Shown in pieces: positions 54,490-64,000 of a stretch of 64,000 nucleotides of DNA (positions within the stretch are counted from its first letter, which is position 1; every line of letters begins with the position of its first letter). Origin of the DNA: Bacteroidota bacterium (GTDB lineage: Bacteria; Bacteroidota; Bacteroidia; Chitinophagales; BACL12); NCBI GenBank assembly GCA_016706255.1, contig JADJJZ010000003.1:248001-312000 (forward strand), read 5' to 3'. Under the pieces are notes generated by a model. It saw only the letters and a list, made by a program, of their open reading frames with translations. It was not told the DNA's origin and did not search any database. Made by a program: the position numbers and the translations under genes.

Positions 54490-56461
54490 TTAAACTTCAG
54501 TTTTTTCGTCATTAAAAATGATAGCATCTTTAATTACTTCCGGTTCAGGATTTTTTTCCTCAAACGGACGATGACCAATCAAACGCTCCATATCAGCTTT
54601 AAAGATGATTTCTTTATCAAGCAATTCTTTAGCGATAATTTCCAGTTGTGGTTTTTTATCATTTAACAATGCTTTGGTGCGGATATAAGCATCAGAAATC
54701 AATTTTTTTACTTCCTCATCAATTGCCTGAGCCATTTGTTCGCTATAAGGTTTAGCAAAACGATAATCCTGCTGCGGGTCATTGAAACTGATATTTCCGA
54801 TGCGTTCATTCATACCATAAATGGTAATCATGGCATAAGCCATTTTAGTAATACGCTCTAAATCGTTTTGTGCACCGGTTGAAATTCTGCCGAAAATGAT
54901 GTCTTCAGCAGCACGTCCGCCTAAAGTCATACACATCATATCGGTGAGCTGCTCAGTAGTATATAAATATTGTTCTTTTGGTAAATATTGCGCATAACCT
55001 AATGCTGCTATACCTCTTGGCACAATCGACACCTTAACTAAAGGGTCAGCATGTTCAAGATACCATCCGCAAATAGCGTGTCCGGCTTCGTGATAGGCAA
55101 CAATTTTTTTCTCATCCTGACTAATCAGTTTATTTTTCTTTTCTAAACCACCAATCACACGGTCAACGGCATCATTAAAATCCTGCATCTCAACAAACTT
55201 TTTACCACGGCGTGCAGCAATCAATGCAGCTTCGTTACATACATTGGCAATATCTGCCCCTGCGAAACCCGGTGTTTGCAATGCCAATTTATGTGCATCC
55301 AGATCCGGAGCTACTTTGATTGGTTTTAAATGCACCTTAAATATCTGCTCACGACCCGCTAAATCCGGCTTGTCGATTGAAATCTGACGGTCGAAACGAC
55401 CCGGACGTAACAATGCCGGATCCAATACATCGGGACGGTTGGTGGCAGCTAAAATGATAACACCTTTATCTGTTCCAAAACCATCCATCTCAACCAATAA
55501 CTGGTTCAGGGTATTTTCACGCTCGTCGTTGCTTTGAATCATGTTTTTACCACGGGCACGACCAATTGCGTCAATTTCATCAATAAATATCACACAAGGC
55601 GCTTTTTCACGTGCCTGACGGAATAAATCACGAACACGGCTGGCACCTACGCCCACAAACATTTCAACGAAATCGGAACCCGAAATACTGAAAAACGGCA
55701 CCTGGGCCTCTCCGGCCATAGCTTTTGCCAACAGGGTTTTACCTGTTCCCGGGCTACCTACTAATAATACGCCTTTTGGTATTTTACCGCCTAAAGCAGT
55801 GTATTTTTTTGGATTTTTAAGGAAATCCACCACTTCCATCACCTCTTCCTTCGCCTCATCTAATCCCGCAACATCATTAAATGTCACGTTTACTTTGGTG
55901 TCTTTGTCATATAGATTGGCTTTCGACTTACCGATATTGAATATCTGGCCACCGCCACCCATGCCACCACCGCCTGTTACACGACGCATAATGAAAATCC
56001 AGATGGCTAAAATCAATACGATTGGCAGGATATAACTCAATAATCCCAATAAAATGTTACTGCGTTTCTCATAAGAAACAGTAATTGGTTTATCGGTTCC
56101 ACCTTGCTGCCATTCAGCCAACTGACGCTCAAAAGTTTCAGTTGAGCCTATGGTCCAGGTATATTGAGGGCCTTTTTCAGGCACCTTATCCTTTACATAA
56201 ATGTCTTTTTTGAGTTTATCTTCTTTGATATAAATCTCTGCAAACTCTTTATTTATAACCACTACACGGTTCACATCGCCCTGCTGCAACATTTCGGTTT
56301 TAAACTTTTCAATATCCTTCAACTCTTTAGGCTGACCCTGAAAAGGGAAAAACTGCAAGCCTATAAGAATTACGGCTATTAATCCATAAATCCAGTAAAA
56401 ATTGAACTTCTTAGGCGGAGTTTGCTTGTTCTTGTTTTGATTGTTCTGTTCGGGTACTCAT
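54490..56461 (-). CDS. ftsH: ATP-dependent zinc metalloprotease FtsH
   Basis: A membrane protease that degrades misfolded and regulatory proteins. A continuous frame covers 54490 to about 56453. The conserved N-terminus (QTPPKKFNFYWIYGLIAVI) is in this frame, but the only suitable ATG (56461) is out of frame by one base, so a one-base indel near 56457 is suspected. Motifs: AAA Walker A GSPGTGKT, FIDEIDAIGR, SRH region LLRPGRFDRQI, and the zinc site HEAGH with its downstream acidic ligand. Two membrane helices flank a periplasmic loop. It follows rsfS on the same strand after 22 bases. Confidence 0.93.
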
Positions 56462-56483
56462 TACTTATTATATACGTAAAAAA

Positions 56484-56858
56484 TTAACTGACTTTTTTAA
56501 TCGCGGCATCGTGCCAAAGGTCCTCGAGCTGGTAGAAGTAACGTTTTTCCTTATAAAATACGTGCACTACTACATCCGAATAATCAATGATAATCCATTC
56601 GGCATTTTCGAAGCCTTCTTTCCCAAAAGGTCGGGTTCCTCCTTTCTCTAACACATTTTCTACAATATGGTTTCCAATAGCCATCACTTGCGTGGTTGAA
56701 TCTGCATGACAAATGATGAAATGATCGGCAACAGCATCGTTTAATGCGGTTAAATCAAGATGAACTACCTCTTCCCCTTTTTTGTCCAGGATACTATCAA
56801 TGACGAGGTCAGTTAAAGAATATTGTGTAGTTGTTGGTTGCTTTGTTTTTTTTCTCAC
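56484..56858 (-). CDS. rsfS: Ribosomal silencing factor RsfS
   Basis: A 124-aa Iojap-family protein that binds L14 and blocks subunit joining in starvation. Typical motifs: EEVVHLDLTALNDAVADHFI, ICHADSTTQVMAIGNHIVE and EGFENAEWIIIDYSDVVVHVF. The start is a GTG at 56858. It is divergent from birA with 15 bases between and lies upstream of ftsH. Confidence 0.94.
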   Translation of the reverse strand: MRKKTKQPTTTQYSLTDLVIDSILDKKGEEVVHLDLTALNDAVADHFIICHADSTTQVMAIGNHIVENVLEKGGTRPFGKEGFENAEWIIIDYSDVVVHVFYKEKRYFYQLEDLWHDAAIKKVS

Positions 56859-56873
56859 TTACTTTGTTCTTGA

Positions 56874-57659
56874 TTGCAAAACTACGAATTCTTATTGCGC
56901 CCTCCAATCAATACCATATTCATTGGCAAAACCCATCATCATATTGCCCGGGTTGAAAGCACGAACGACTACGTACGTAGCTTTCTGGAACTAAGCGAAA
57001 CTGCAGTTCCCGAAGGGTTACTTGTTACAGCAGATGAACAAACTGCCGGAAAAGGACAAGGCGGGAAAAAATGGATGGCTGAACCCGGTTGTAATTTAAT
57101 GGTGAGTATTTTACTCAAACCGGTGTTTTTAGAGCCTCGGCATGTATTTTATCTCAACAAAGCAGTTGCACTCGCAATTCATGATACCCTCGCTACCGAA
57201 ACATATGGCATAAGTATAAAATGGCCAAACGATATGTATTTCGAAAACAAAAAACTGGCAGGCGTTTTAATTGAAAATGTGCTGGGTGGAAATCGCATTT
57301 TACAAAGTATTGTCGGAATCGGCATCAATGTTAATCAGAAACTGTTTGATGAAAACCTGCCGAATCCTGTTTCATTAATACAAATTACCGGTCGTGAAAC
57401 CGATTTATCTCAATTACTCGCGACACTCTGCACACAAATCGAAAAATATTATCTGCAATTACGCAGTCACCAGTTTACCACCATCGATGCATTATATCAT
57501 CATTATTTATTGAAACATCAAAAGGAAAATCAGTTTATCATAAATAATGAATTAATTACTGCAACCATTAATGGCGTTTCAGCCGGCGGGAAATTAATTT
57601 TATCTACTGCCAATAAAAAAATGGAGCTCGCAGTTGGTGAGGTAGAATGGGTTTTGTAA
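56874..57659 (+). CDS. birA: Biotin--[acetyl-CoA-carboxylase] ligase
   Basis: A 261-aa enzyme that activates biotin with ATP and attaches it to the carrier-protein lysine. Motifs: VESTNDYVRSF, TADEQTAGKGQGGKKWM (the GRGR-type loop reads GKGQGG) and SIKWPNDMYFENKKLAGVLI. There is no N-terminal DNA-binding domain, so it is a non-regulatory type. No ATG fits the start; a TTG at 56874 is used. Its probable substrate in this window is the carrier at 41734-42222. Confidence 0.94.
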   Translation: MQNYEFLLRPPINTIFIGKTHHHIARVESTNDYVRSFLELSETAVPEGLLVTADEQTAGKGQGGKKWMAEPGCNLMVSILLKPVFLEPRHVFYLNKAVALAIHDTLATETYGISIKWPNDMYFENKKLAGVLIENVLGGNRILQSIVGIGINVNQKLFDENLPNPVSLIQITGRETDLSQLLATLCTQIEKYYLQLRSHQFTTIDALYHHYLLKHQKENQFIINNELITATINGVSAGGKLILSTANKKMELAVGEVEWVL

Positions 57660-58454
57660 TTATTTAAAAATTTCTTTCCAGAAGATACTGAAAAATGCCA
57701 TGTCCTCAATAAAAAATCTTCTGAATAAACGACGTGGTTCCTGAACAAAACGATGAAACCATTCCATACCCAAAAAACGTACAAACTTGGGTGCGCGTTT
57801 TTTTATACCAAGATAAAATTCAAATGAAGCGCCTAATAATAAAAACAACGGCATTTTAATTGATGTTGCATTTTCTATTAATCGGGTTTGCAGATGTTCA
57901 ATTGCACTCAAAGCAATAAAATGTTGTTTCGGGAACCGAATACCAATTAACACCATGTCCGGTTGTAGGGTATTTATTTGTTGGATACAATTTTCAATCA
58001 CTTCATCTAATGCAGCTTTATTATTTTCATCAAAAAATGGCGGGACATAATAATGCAGATGTGCATATTCTTTTGATAATAAATCGCCAACACGTTCATC
58101 AGGCGCTATTAATAAAATTGTTTTATCAGTCTCTTTTATTTTTTTCCATAATGCCGGAAATAAATCGCTGCCGGGTAATCGTTTTTTTAATGGATTTTGT
58201 AATAACCAGCTCGACCAAACTATAAACTGTCCGTCAGGTAGTATAAATGAGGCTTTGGTCATATTATCTGCAATAAATTTATTTTCAGGCTTACTGAATT
58301 TTACAACATCATCAACATTTGGTGTAATTAGTAATGGTAAACGCGTATTGTAATAATCTTTAAAATATTCAAATTGCATTATTTCGGTCACCACCTTTTC
58401 AAAATCAGCTTCGTTGATAAAATCAAGGTCATATATTTTTTTTCGGGCTAACAT
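57660..58454 (-). CDS. WecG/TagA/CpsF family glycosyltransferase
   Basis: A 264-aa transferase of the family that adds N-acetylmannosaminuronate or related sugars to lipid-linked intermediates. The signature is in the C-terminal half: DMVLIGIRFPKQHFIAL, FEFYLGIKKRAPKFVRFLGM and EWFHRFVQEPRRLFRRFFIE. The sugar cannot be told. It sits between birA (convergent, ends 1 base apart) and the radical SAM gene, and may serve the same surface-polysaccharide work as the GT2 protein nearby. Confidence 0.92.
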   Translation of the reverse strand: MLARKKIYDLDFINEADFEKVVTEIMQFEYFKDYYNTRLPLLITPNVDDVVKFSKPENKFIADNMTKASFILPDGQFIVWSSWLLQNPLKKRLPGSDLFPALWKKIKETDKTILLIAPDERVGDLLSKEYAHLHYYVPPFFDENNKAALDEVIENCIQQINTLQPDMVLIGIRFPKQHFIALSAIEHLQTRLIENATSIKMPLFLLLGASFEFYLGIKKRAPKFVRFLGMEWFHRFVQEPRRLFRRFFIEDMAFFSIFWKEIFK

Positions 58455-58708
58455 GGTGCATTAGGGGTATTAATGTAGAAGTATATGTGTATTTTACATT
58501 TAAAGGTAAGCGAAATAGTTTTTGACATCCAAATTTATCGGCAAAAAAATTATAGAGAATTTGCCGTCAATTTTGTTTACTAAATAGATTGTTCATTTCA
58601 CATCAAAAACCGGTCATTTCGCTCGAAGTCCCTTGTGGGAACTTAATGAAATACCTACTTTCAGTCATCCTTAACACAATAAATATTTAATCCTTCACTC
58701 AAAACATC

Positions 58709-59869
58709 ATGACTAAACTCACAAACCTTTACCGAAGAAGTGTAGCCTTCAAAAGATTGCTGACACCTGAAAAAAAACCACCTGTTTATTTATTACAATT
58801 TGTAACCAACAGATGTAACGCAGCATGCGACCATTGTTTTTATTGGCGCGAATTAAATGAAAAAGTGAAAGATGAATTATCGCTTGCCGAATATGAAAAA
58901 ATTGCAACATCATTAGGACCAATGTTGCAGGTAACATTAACAGGTGGAAGCCCTGAGTTACGTGCCGATTTGCCTGAAATTGCAGAAATATATTCGCGCA
59001 TTTGTCGCCCGGCAAATATTACTTTTTGTATGCTCGGATTTAGCACCAGCAGAATTGTTGATCAGATGGAAAAAATTCTAACGCGTATGCCGCATCAGCG
59101 TTTTACCGTTGCTATTTCGCTTGATGGTATTGGAGAAGAACATGATAAGTTACGTCGACTCGATGGTTGTTTCAATCGCGTGGTAGAAACATTTAAACAA
59201 TTAGGCGAGATGAAAAAGAAATATAAAAATCTTCGCCTCGCTGTTGGAACCGTTGTGCAAGGATTAAATTTTGAAACAGTAGCAAATACGGCATTATGGG
59301 CGCGCCAAAATTTACCTATCGATTTATTAAAACCGATTTTAGTGCGTGGCAATCCTTTAAACAGCGAATCTAAAAAAGACATTTGTGTGGAAACATATTT
59401 AGATGTAATTGACCGCGATAAACAATGGATGAACGGAACAAATGGAGGTATGACTACCGCTATGGATTACGTAATTGCAACTAAAGAAAATATTCAACGC
59501 GATTTAATTGCTCAAATTGCTATGACAAAACTCGCTCGACATAAATGTTCCGGTGGTCGCGAAACTGCTGTTATTTATCCCGATGGTAATGTGGCAGGAT
59601 GTGAATTACGTGATGATATTTTAGGAAATGTACGAGAAGTAAATTACGATTTTAATAAAATTTGGTTAGGCGAAAAAGGTGATGCGTTTAGAGCTACCAC
59701 AGGTAAAGTAGAAGCTTGTCAGGGATGTTATCATCATTGTTTTTTAAGCCCTACCGTTTTCAGAACACCTGCCCTCTGGCCAAAAGTTGCTCAATCTGCT
59801 TTACACGTTTACAGGAATAACCATAAACGCAAAGCCAAAGATTACCAGGTAATAAACGCTGCTTCATGA
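58709..59869 (+). CDS. Radical SAM protein with SPASM-like C-terminal cysteines
   Basis: A 386-aa iron-sulfur enzyme. The CxxxCxxC cluster motif is in RCNAACDHCFYW near residue 35-45, followed by TGGSPELRADLPEI. C-terminal cysteines in KCSGGRETAVIYPDG, AGCELRDD and EACQGCYHHCF fit a SPASM-type extra cluster. Such enzymes modify peptides, proteins or sugars; the substrate is unknown. The next gene, 36 bases downstream, is a GT2 glycosyltransferase, so the two may act together. No small precursor-peptide gene was found beside them. Confidence 0.9.
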   Translation: MTKLTNLYRRSVAFKRLLTPEKKPPVYLLQFVTNRCNAACDHCFYWRELNEKVKDELSLAEYEKIATSLGPMLQVTLTGGSPELRADLPEIAEIYSRICRPANITFCMLGFSTSRIVDQMEKILTRMPHQRFTVAISLDGIGEEHDKLRRLDGCFNRVVETFKQLGEMKKKYKNLRLAVGTVVQGLNFETVANTALWARQNLPIDLLKPILVRGNPLNSESKKDICVETYLDVIDRDKQWMNGTNGGMTTAMDYVIATKENIQRDLIAQIAMTKLARHKCSGGRETAVIYPDGNVAGCELRDDILGNVREVNYDFNKIWLGEKGDAFRATTGKVEACQGCYHHCFLSPTVFRTPALWPKVAQSALHVYRNNHKRKAKDYQVINAAS

Positions 59870-59905
59870 ATAAATACAATTATTAAACCATTACAATAAA
59901 TCACC

Positions 59906-61000
59906 ATGTTTACGCATAAAACACAAACCCAAATTATAACACCTGTTAGAGTTGTAATTCCCGCTTACAAAGCCCGCGATTGTATTAATGCCTGCTTAAA
60001 AAATGTATTAATAGCCTGTAATTATTTCAGCGATATAGAAGTTGTTGTTGTGGCTTACGATACGGCCATCAATATCAACTTTGATCATCGCCTCCAAATT
60101 ATCGAACCCGGTAAACCCTTAAATGCAGGTGAAGCTAGAAACCTCGGCGCATTAAACAGTAATAACAGAATAATTGTTTTTATTGATGCTGATGTTTTAA
60201 TTGACCCTGAATCGTTACCCAAATTATTGCAACCCATTATAAATGGAGAGGCCGATGCTACGGTTGGAAATTATGCTACCAATTTAATCAGCAATAAGTT
60301 TTTCCAGAATTACAAAAAATTATATATTCATCAGGCTTATGCACGCGAAGGATATATAAGCAATGAATTCTGGACAGCTTATGCAGCAATTTCACACAAA
60401 GCATTTTTTACGGTTGGCGGATTTTCCGAGCAGTTTAAATTTAAAGGGGGAGAAGATACAGAAATCGGAGTGCGTTTAACAGCAAGAAATTTTAAAATAT
60501 ATGCTGTTGCAAATGTATTCGGTAATCATTTAAAAGAATTTACTTTTGGCTCGCTGGTAAGTAATGATTTTGTTAAAGGTTCGCGCACCGTATTTTTAGC
60601 ATTAAACAGAAAAATGTCGCTACAGGAAAACCGACACGCTAAAAAAAGTGACCAGGTTGCAGTTGCCCTTGCATGTATGATTGCACTAGTTATAATTGGT
60701 GGAGGCATCTTACATTGGATTTGGTTGTTTCTGCCCTTATTGATGGCAATGTATATCGGTTCACGATTTAATTTTTTATCGGCTTGTAGCAAGCAAGGAA
60801 CATGGTTTTTTATAAGAGCCTGCAGTATGGCCTGGCTGCTCGATATTGTCCGTGCTGCCTCCATCGGTAATGGAATGGCAATTTATTTTTGGACGAAATG
60901 GTTTAAACATCAAAAACAATCAACCATTATTCCTATGCCATCTCTTGAATCAAATGTTTATACAAATGATGAAGCACCGTTTATCCATTCCCGTGCATAG
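59906..61000 (+). CDS. Family 2 glycosyltransferase, membrane-anchored
   Basis: A 364-aa GT-A type transferase. It has VVIPAYKARDCINACLKN, the nucleotide-sugar metal motif in IVFIDADVLIDPESL, and GEDTEIGVRLTARNFKIYAV as the third conserved block. Two to three membrane helices lie at the C-terminus (VALACMIALVIIGGGILHW; LFLPLLMAMYIGSRFNFL), anchoring it to the inner membrane. It is cotranscribed with the radical SAM gene. Acceptor unknown. Confidence 0.92.
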   Translation: MFTHKTQTQIITPVRVVIPAYKARDCINACLKNVLIACNYFSDIEVVVVAYDTAININFDHRLQIIEPGKPLNAGEARNLGALNSNNRIIVFIDADVLIDPESLPKLLQPIINGEADATVGNYATNLISNKFFQNYKKLYIHQAYAREGYISNEFWTAYAAISHKAFFTVGGFSEQFKFKGGEDTEIGVRLTARNFKIYAVANVFGNHLKEFTFGSLVSNDFVKGSRTVFLALNRKMSLQENRHAKKSDQVAVALACMIALVIIGGGILHWIWLFLPLLMAMYIGSRFNFLSACSKQGTWFFIRACSMAWLLDIVRAASIGNGMAIYFWTKWFKHQKQSTIIPMPSLESNVYTNDEAPFIHSRA

Positions 61001-61031
61001 TTCAAAAAATGTCGTGATGATTTGAATAAAG

Positions 61032-61058
61032 CGCAACCGTAACAGGTTGCGTTTTTTT
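61032..61058 (+). terminator. Terminator after the GT2 gene
   Basis: CGCAACC (61032-61038) pairs with GGTTGCG (61045-61051), six-base loop, followed by TTTTTTT. Confidence 0.88.
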
Positions 61059-61239
61059 ATTTTTAATTGGTCGTTAACCGCTTAATTGCTTTAGGTTGTT
61101 GAGATGCAGTTTTAAAATAAAAATGTTCATTTTGTTAATTTAGGAAAATCAAAAAATAATCACAAAAAAATTTGTTTAGCCAAAAAAATAATTTTAGCAT
61201 TGTTACCTGATTTTATTGTTTAACCTTAAAAAAAATTGT

Positions 61240-62367
61240 ATGATGATGTCTCGAATGGGTCTCTACCACGACCCGCAGACAGGCGTTGCCGCAGCATTTG
61301 CGCATGGTCCTGTAAGTTGGTGGAAATTACCTTTTGGTTTAATCCTGCTTATTTTTATTTCAAGTTTCGTAAACGAAGTTGCTGCTCAGGGTGCTGTTAA
61401 ATACACACTCACTTATGTTGCAGAAACTACAACGAGTTTTCAAATTACCGATTCCGTTCAGGCTTTTAGTATTCGGGATCAGGTCGATTTAATTCCATAC
61501 ACCACACGCGATTCTGTTATCAAACAGGTGTATACTAACAACGATATTAAATCAACCATTTTTCATCAATTAAACACAGCTTATCCGGCGTGGATGACGC
61601 GACCGGCTAAAACCGTGATTGACAAAACACGAATTAAAGTTTACAGCGCCACAGGTTCATTAATGGTTAATCAAGTACACAGCGCTAAATACAAAAGTGT
61701 TAACAGTCAATTAAAATCCTTCCTTACAACAAATAGTGCAGATGTAATTACAAATTTCGTTTTTTTATCCGCTGCTATGAAAACAGAATATACTGCTAAT
61801 GGGTTTGTAATGACAAATATTGGGGATGGCACTTTTCGGTTTGTAAAAGATTCTGTGACATTATATTTTAATAATACACGGCGCATTAATCAGGTGGATT
61901 TATTTCATAGCGACGGGACGTTAAAATTGTCGGTGAAGCGGGCATTTGGAATGAATTCTTATGGGCTGATTGTGCCGAAATTTGAAATTGAAACACGCAC
62001 TGATAATCGATTTACATCGCATTGTGTTCAAGAGGTAAAAGTAACATCTTACCCCTATTACCATTACACAATGGCCGGAGCAGGAAAGTATGCAGTAGAG
62101 GAATCTGAAGAAGATATTGATGAGCCTTTAAGTATAGAAGTGTTGCCTAACCCTGCTGATGATTTTATAATCATTAATGTGCCTGCTGAAGATTATAATC
62201 AGCCCATCCGCATTTATGATAATACCGGAAGATTAATTCTGGAAGAAATAATTCAGGCCGGTGATTTTGAAATAAAAATTGATATTTCTACTTTTCAAAG
62301 TGGAATGTATTTCGCCCAATTGCATAAAAATGAAGCCTTAATTACCCAAAGTTTTATCAAAAATTAA
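61240..62367 (+). CDS. T9SS-sorted secreted protein of unknown function
   Basis: About 375 aa from the ATG at 61240; the frame opens with a TTG at 61216. A long signal-anchor region (WWKLPFGLILLIFISSFVNE) precedes AAQG, preceded by a polar 25-residue leader, unusual for a signal peptide. The body is beta-rich with no recognised motif (YKSVNSQLKSFLTTNSADVI). The C-terminal 80 residues are a type IX sorting domain (VLPNPADDFIIINVPAED to the end). It is followed 18 bases later by the lipase-like gene, so an operon is likely. Confidence 0.8.
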   Translation: MMMSRMGLYHDPQTGVAAAFAHGPVSWWKLPFGLILLIFISSFVNEVAAQGAVKYTLTYVAETTTSFQITDSVQAFSIRDQVDLIPYTTRDSVIKQVYTNNDIKSTIFHQLNTAYPAWMTRPAKTVIDKTRIKVYSATGSLMVNQVHSAKYKSVNSQLKSFLTTNSADVITNFVFLSAAMKTEYTANGFVMTNIGDGTFRFVKDSVTLYFNNTRRINQVDLFHSDGTLKLSVKRAFGMNSYGLIVPKFEIETRTDNRFTSHCVQEVKVTSYPYYHYTMAGAGKYAVEESEEDIDEPLSIEVLPNPADDFIIINVPAEDYNQPIRIYDNTGRLILEEIIQAGDFEIKIDISTFQSGMYFAQLHKNEALITQSFIKN

Positions 62368-62385
62368 TCACCTTAAAAACGAATT

Positions 62386-63921
62386 ATGAAAAAATTATTG
62401 TTTTCCTTTTTGGGCATACTTTTTTATATAAATATGTTTGCCCAGGCTCCGGAACCTTGCAATGATCCGGATAAAAGTATTACCGTTACACCAACTGTTC
62501 CGCTTGCGTATATTCCCGGCACTTTTACTGCTGATATTTGGGCTACACCGGATATTATTTATGACAGACCGGTGTATTTTATTCATGGATTAGGCGGACA
62601 GGGAGATGATGATGGCTCATTGGGTATCAGTTGGAGTCAGGCTTCCTTATGGTCGGAAGAAATGTACTATATAAATGCCCGAAGACCTGATTATGCGGAT
62701 GTTTCGCTCGATTTTGCAGCAGCTGAATTAAAAGGTGACCTCGAATTATATGCAGAATTTGACCCGAACGCTTTTATTATTGCCCACAGTCAGGGTGGTA
62801 TTGTCAGCAGAAGAGTGGATCAAATGATAGCCACAAACGAACTCGGGTTTGAACCGCGTACTTTTAGTGGTTTAGTTACATTCGGAACCCCGCATCAGGG
62901 TGCAATGATTCTCAATAACCGGGATGAACTACTCGCATGGGTTGGAACAACGTGCGATAAACTGATTGACGGGCCGGTTACAGAAACTGTAGAATCCAGC
63001 TTTTTCCTCGATTTGGCTTTGAGTCCGGCTTCGATGGACACTTTCAGGACGCAATTTTGTGATATGCTGGAATTCAATATCTCGCCTTACCTTTTTAAAG
63101 ACTATTTTTCGGGAATTACTGAAAGTTATAGCGTTGGTTCACCACAATTAATTGAGCTTAATGAATTTTTAACAGAAATTCCTTATGTTTGCTTTTACGG
63201 AATTGAAACGGAGCCAATCTTCTGGAATACAATCACACACGTAGTTCCTGGCCATGAACCTAATAATGTTATAACCTATGGTGAAGAACCATTCGGTGCA
63301 GGTAATGATGTAACAATGGTGGAATTTGCTGATGCAATGACTGCAAAGTATTATTCCAAGTATTATGCATACGATTATCTGGCCGATATGTATAGTGATT
63401 TAATTTATGGTATTGATTTAACAACGATTACTTGTTACATGACTATATTTTGCGCAATAGGAGCAAAAACTTCATTTGATGAATGTACTGATATCAGTGC
63501 AGCATACCACAGTGGGTACGATTGGTTTATTCATGCAAATGAAGTTTGGGAAGGACTAATCGGTGCCGGAAGTTTACAACCGGAATCGGAAACCTGCTAT
63601 TGCATCGACTGGGGTCCGTTAGGTGACGTAAATGATGATACTTATGAAATCGTTCCCGGCGGCACTTGTTATACTGATGATGCAAATACCGATTGCACAA
63701 CAACTACTAATTATGCATGGGTAGTTAAAGAAAATGATGGTGTCGTTCTTGCAGAATCTGCTGCAAATTGTAATGGTAATATTACTCCCGGTTTGGGTTA
63801 TTCAAGAGCGATGGCCGGCAGTAACCATTTTAGTATGCGAAATGATATTAATACAGGCTTAAAATTAACTGAACTGTATAGTGGTGTACATGGCGAATTT
63901 TTTAGAACAAATATGCGATAA
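62386..63921 (+). CDS. Secreted alpha/beta hydrolase, lipase-like
   Basis: A 511-aa exported protein, signal peptide MKKLLFSFLGILFYINMFA. An alpha/beta-hydrolase core has VYFIHGLGGQGDDDG as the oxyanion-side motif and the nucleophile elbow AHSQGG in FIIAHSQGGIVSRRVDQM, followed by LVTFGTPHQGAMIL. This is typical of PGAP1-like and lipase-like esterases. The C-terminal 130 residues are Cys-rich (CYCIDWGP; GTCYTDDANTDCTTTT) and may be disulfide-bonded. No sorting domain is seen. Substrate unknown; lipid ester hydrolysis is the best guess. Confidence 0.83.
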   Translation: MKKLLFSFLGILFYINMFAQAPEPCNDPDKSITVTPTVPLAYIPGTFTADIWATPDIIYDRPVYFIHGLGGQGDDDGSLGISWSQASLWSEEMYYINARRPDYADVSLDFAAAELKGDLELYAEFDPNAFIIAHSQGGIVSRRVDQMIATNELGFEPRTFSGLVTFGTPHQGAMILNNRDELLAWVGTTCDKLIDGPVTETVESSFFLDLALSPASMDTFRTQFCDMLEFNISPYLFKDYFSGITESYSVGSPQLIELNEFLTEIPYVCFYGIETEPIFWNTITHVVPGHEPNNVITYGEEPFGAGNDVTMVEFADAMTAKYYSKYYAYDYLADMYSDLIYGIDLTTITCYMTIFCAIGAKTSFDECTDISAAYHSGYDWFIHANEVWEGLIGAGSLQPESETCYCIDWGPLGDVNDDTYEIVPGGTCYTDDANTDCTTTTNYAWVVKENDGVVLAESAANCNGNITPGLGYSRAMAGSNHFSMRNDINTGLKLTELYSGVHGEFFRTNMR

Positions 63922-63922
63922 A

Positions 63923-64000
63923 ATGAAATTGATTTTTTCCCTTATTACCTCCATCCTGATACTCTGTTATAGCTGTAAACAGGAAGAAATTATATCAACC
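63923..64000 (+). CDS. Lipoprotein, partial
   Basis: ATG one base after the preceding stop codon. The 26 visible residues form a lipoprotein signal peptide (MKLIFSLITSILILCYSC), with the cysteine as the lipid-attachment residue. The rest lies outside the window. It is likely cotranscribed with the lipase-like gene. Confidence 0.6.
   Translation, partial: MKLIFSLITSILILCYSCKQEEIIST

Overview
The window is chromosomal DNA of a Bacteroidota bacterium, probably a Chitinophagales/Sphingobacteriia-like environmental lineage. Four proteins end in type IX secretion sorting domains. Two promoters have the phylum's layout (TTG, about 20 bp, TAnnTTTG). Gene types such as GH92 mannosidase, YugP-type peptidase, LUD protein and LolE-like permease fit as well. 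Several genes carry single-base indels or stops, and one stretch (about 38357-38680) is homopolymer-rich nonsense. This looks like a metagenome or error-prone assembly, so some broken genes are probably artefacts.

Left accessory region (1-18067). Almost everything is on the minus strand: an XerC/IntI-like tyrosine recombinase (16940-18067), a four-gene SPFH module, a six-gene Hsp70/TerB/kinase-AAA module, a single-gene lipoprotein segment, and a type I restriction system (hsdR plus a partial hsdS). Between the modules lie three 136-137 bp imperfect inverted repeats (4160-4296, 4798-4933, 13232-13368). Their outer boxes read GTTACCTGC/GCAGGTAAC or GTTAGCGCC/GGCGCTAAC. A lone box sits 127 bp beyond the recombinase 3' end (16804-16812). 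Each repeat lies just past the 3' end of a gene. The box sequences match cassette by cassette rather than site by site, as expected of integron gene cassettes. I read the region as an integron-like array with a Xer-sized integrase in the 'reverse' orientation and unusually large multigene cassettes. A separate family of three covarying hairpins lies in the same array.

Core region (18425-64000). lemA and a YugP-type peptidase gene come first, followed by the rplM-rpsI-rpsB-tsf translation cluster. Then come a T9SS SBBP-repeat protein, a GH92 mannosidase, an SGNH-like T9SS protein, a ROK sugar kinase, a DinB-like protein, a K+ channel, TerC, a LolC/E-type permease, rbfA and an MsbA-type exporter. 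Next are a truncated outer-membrane protein, an M1 aminopeptidase split by an in-frame TAG, and a biotin-carrier protein. A surface-polysaccharide set follows (kdsD, UDP-xylose synthase, UDP-glucose dehydrogenase, with a WecG-type transferase further right). After that are a Fic protein with three phased operators, a DHFR-like/ArsR/SRPBCC operon, prfA, lpxH, a LUD protein, ftsH, rsfS, birA, a radical SAM/GT2 pair, and a T9SS protein followed by a lipase-like protein and a truncated lipoprotein gene.

I found no rRNA, tRNA, CRISPR array or transposase.
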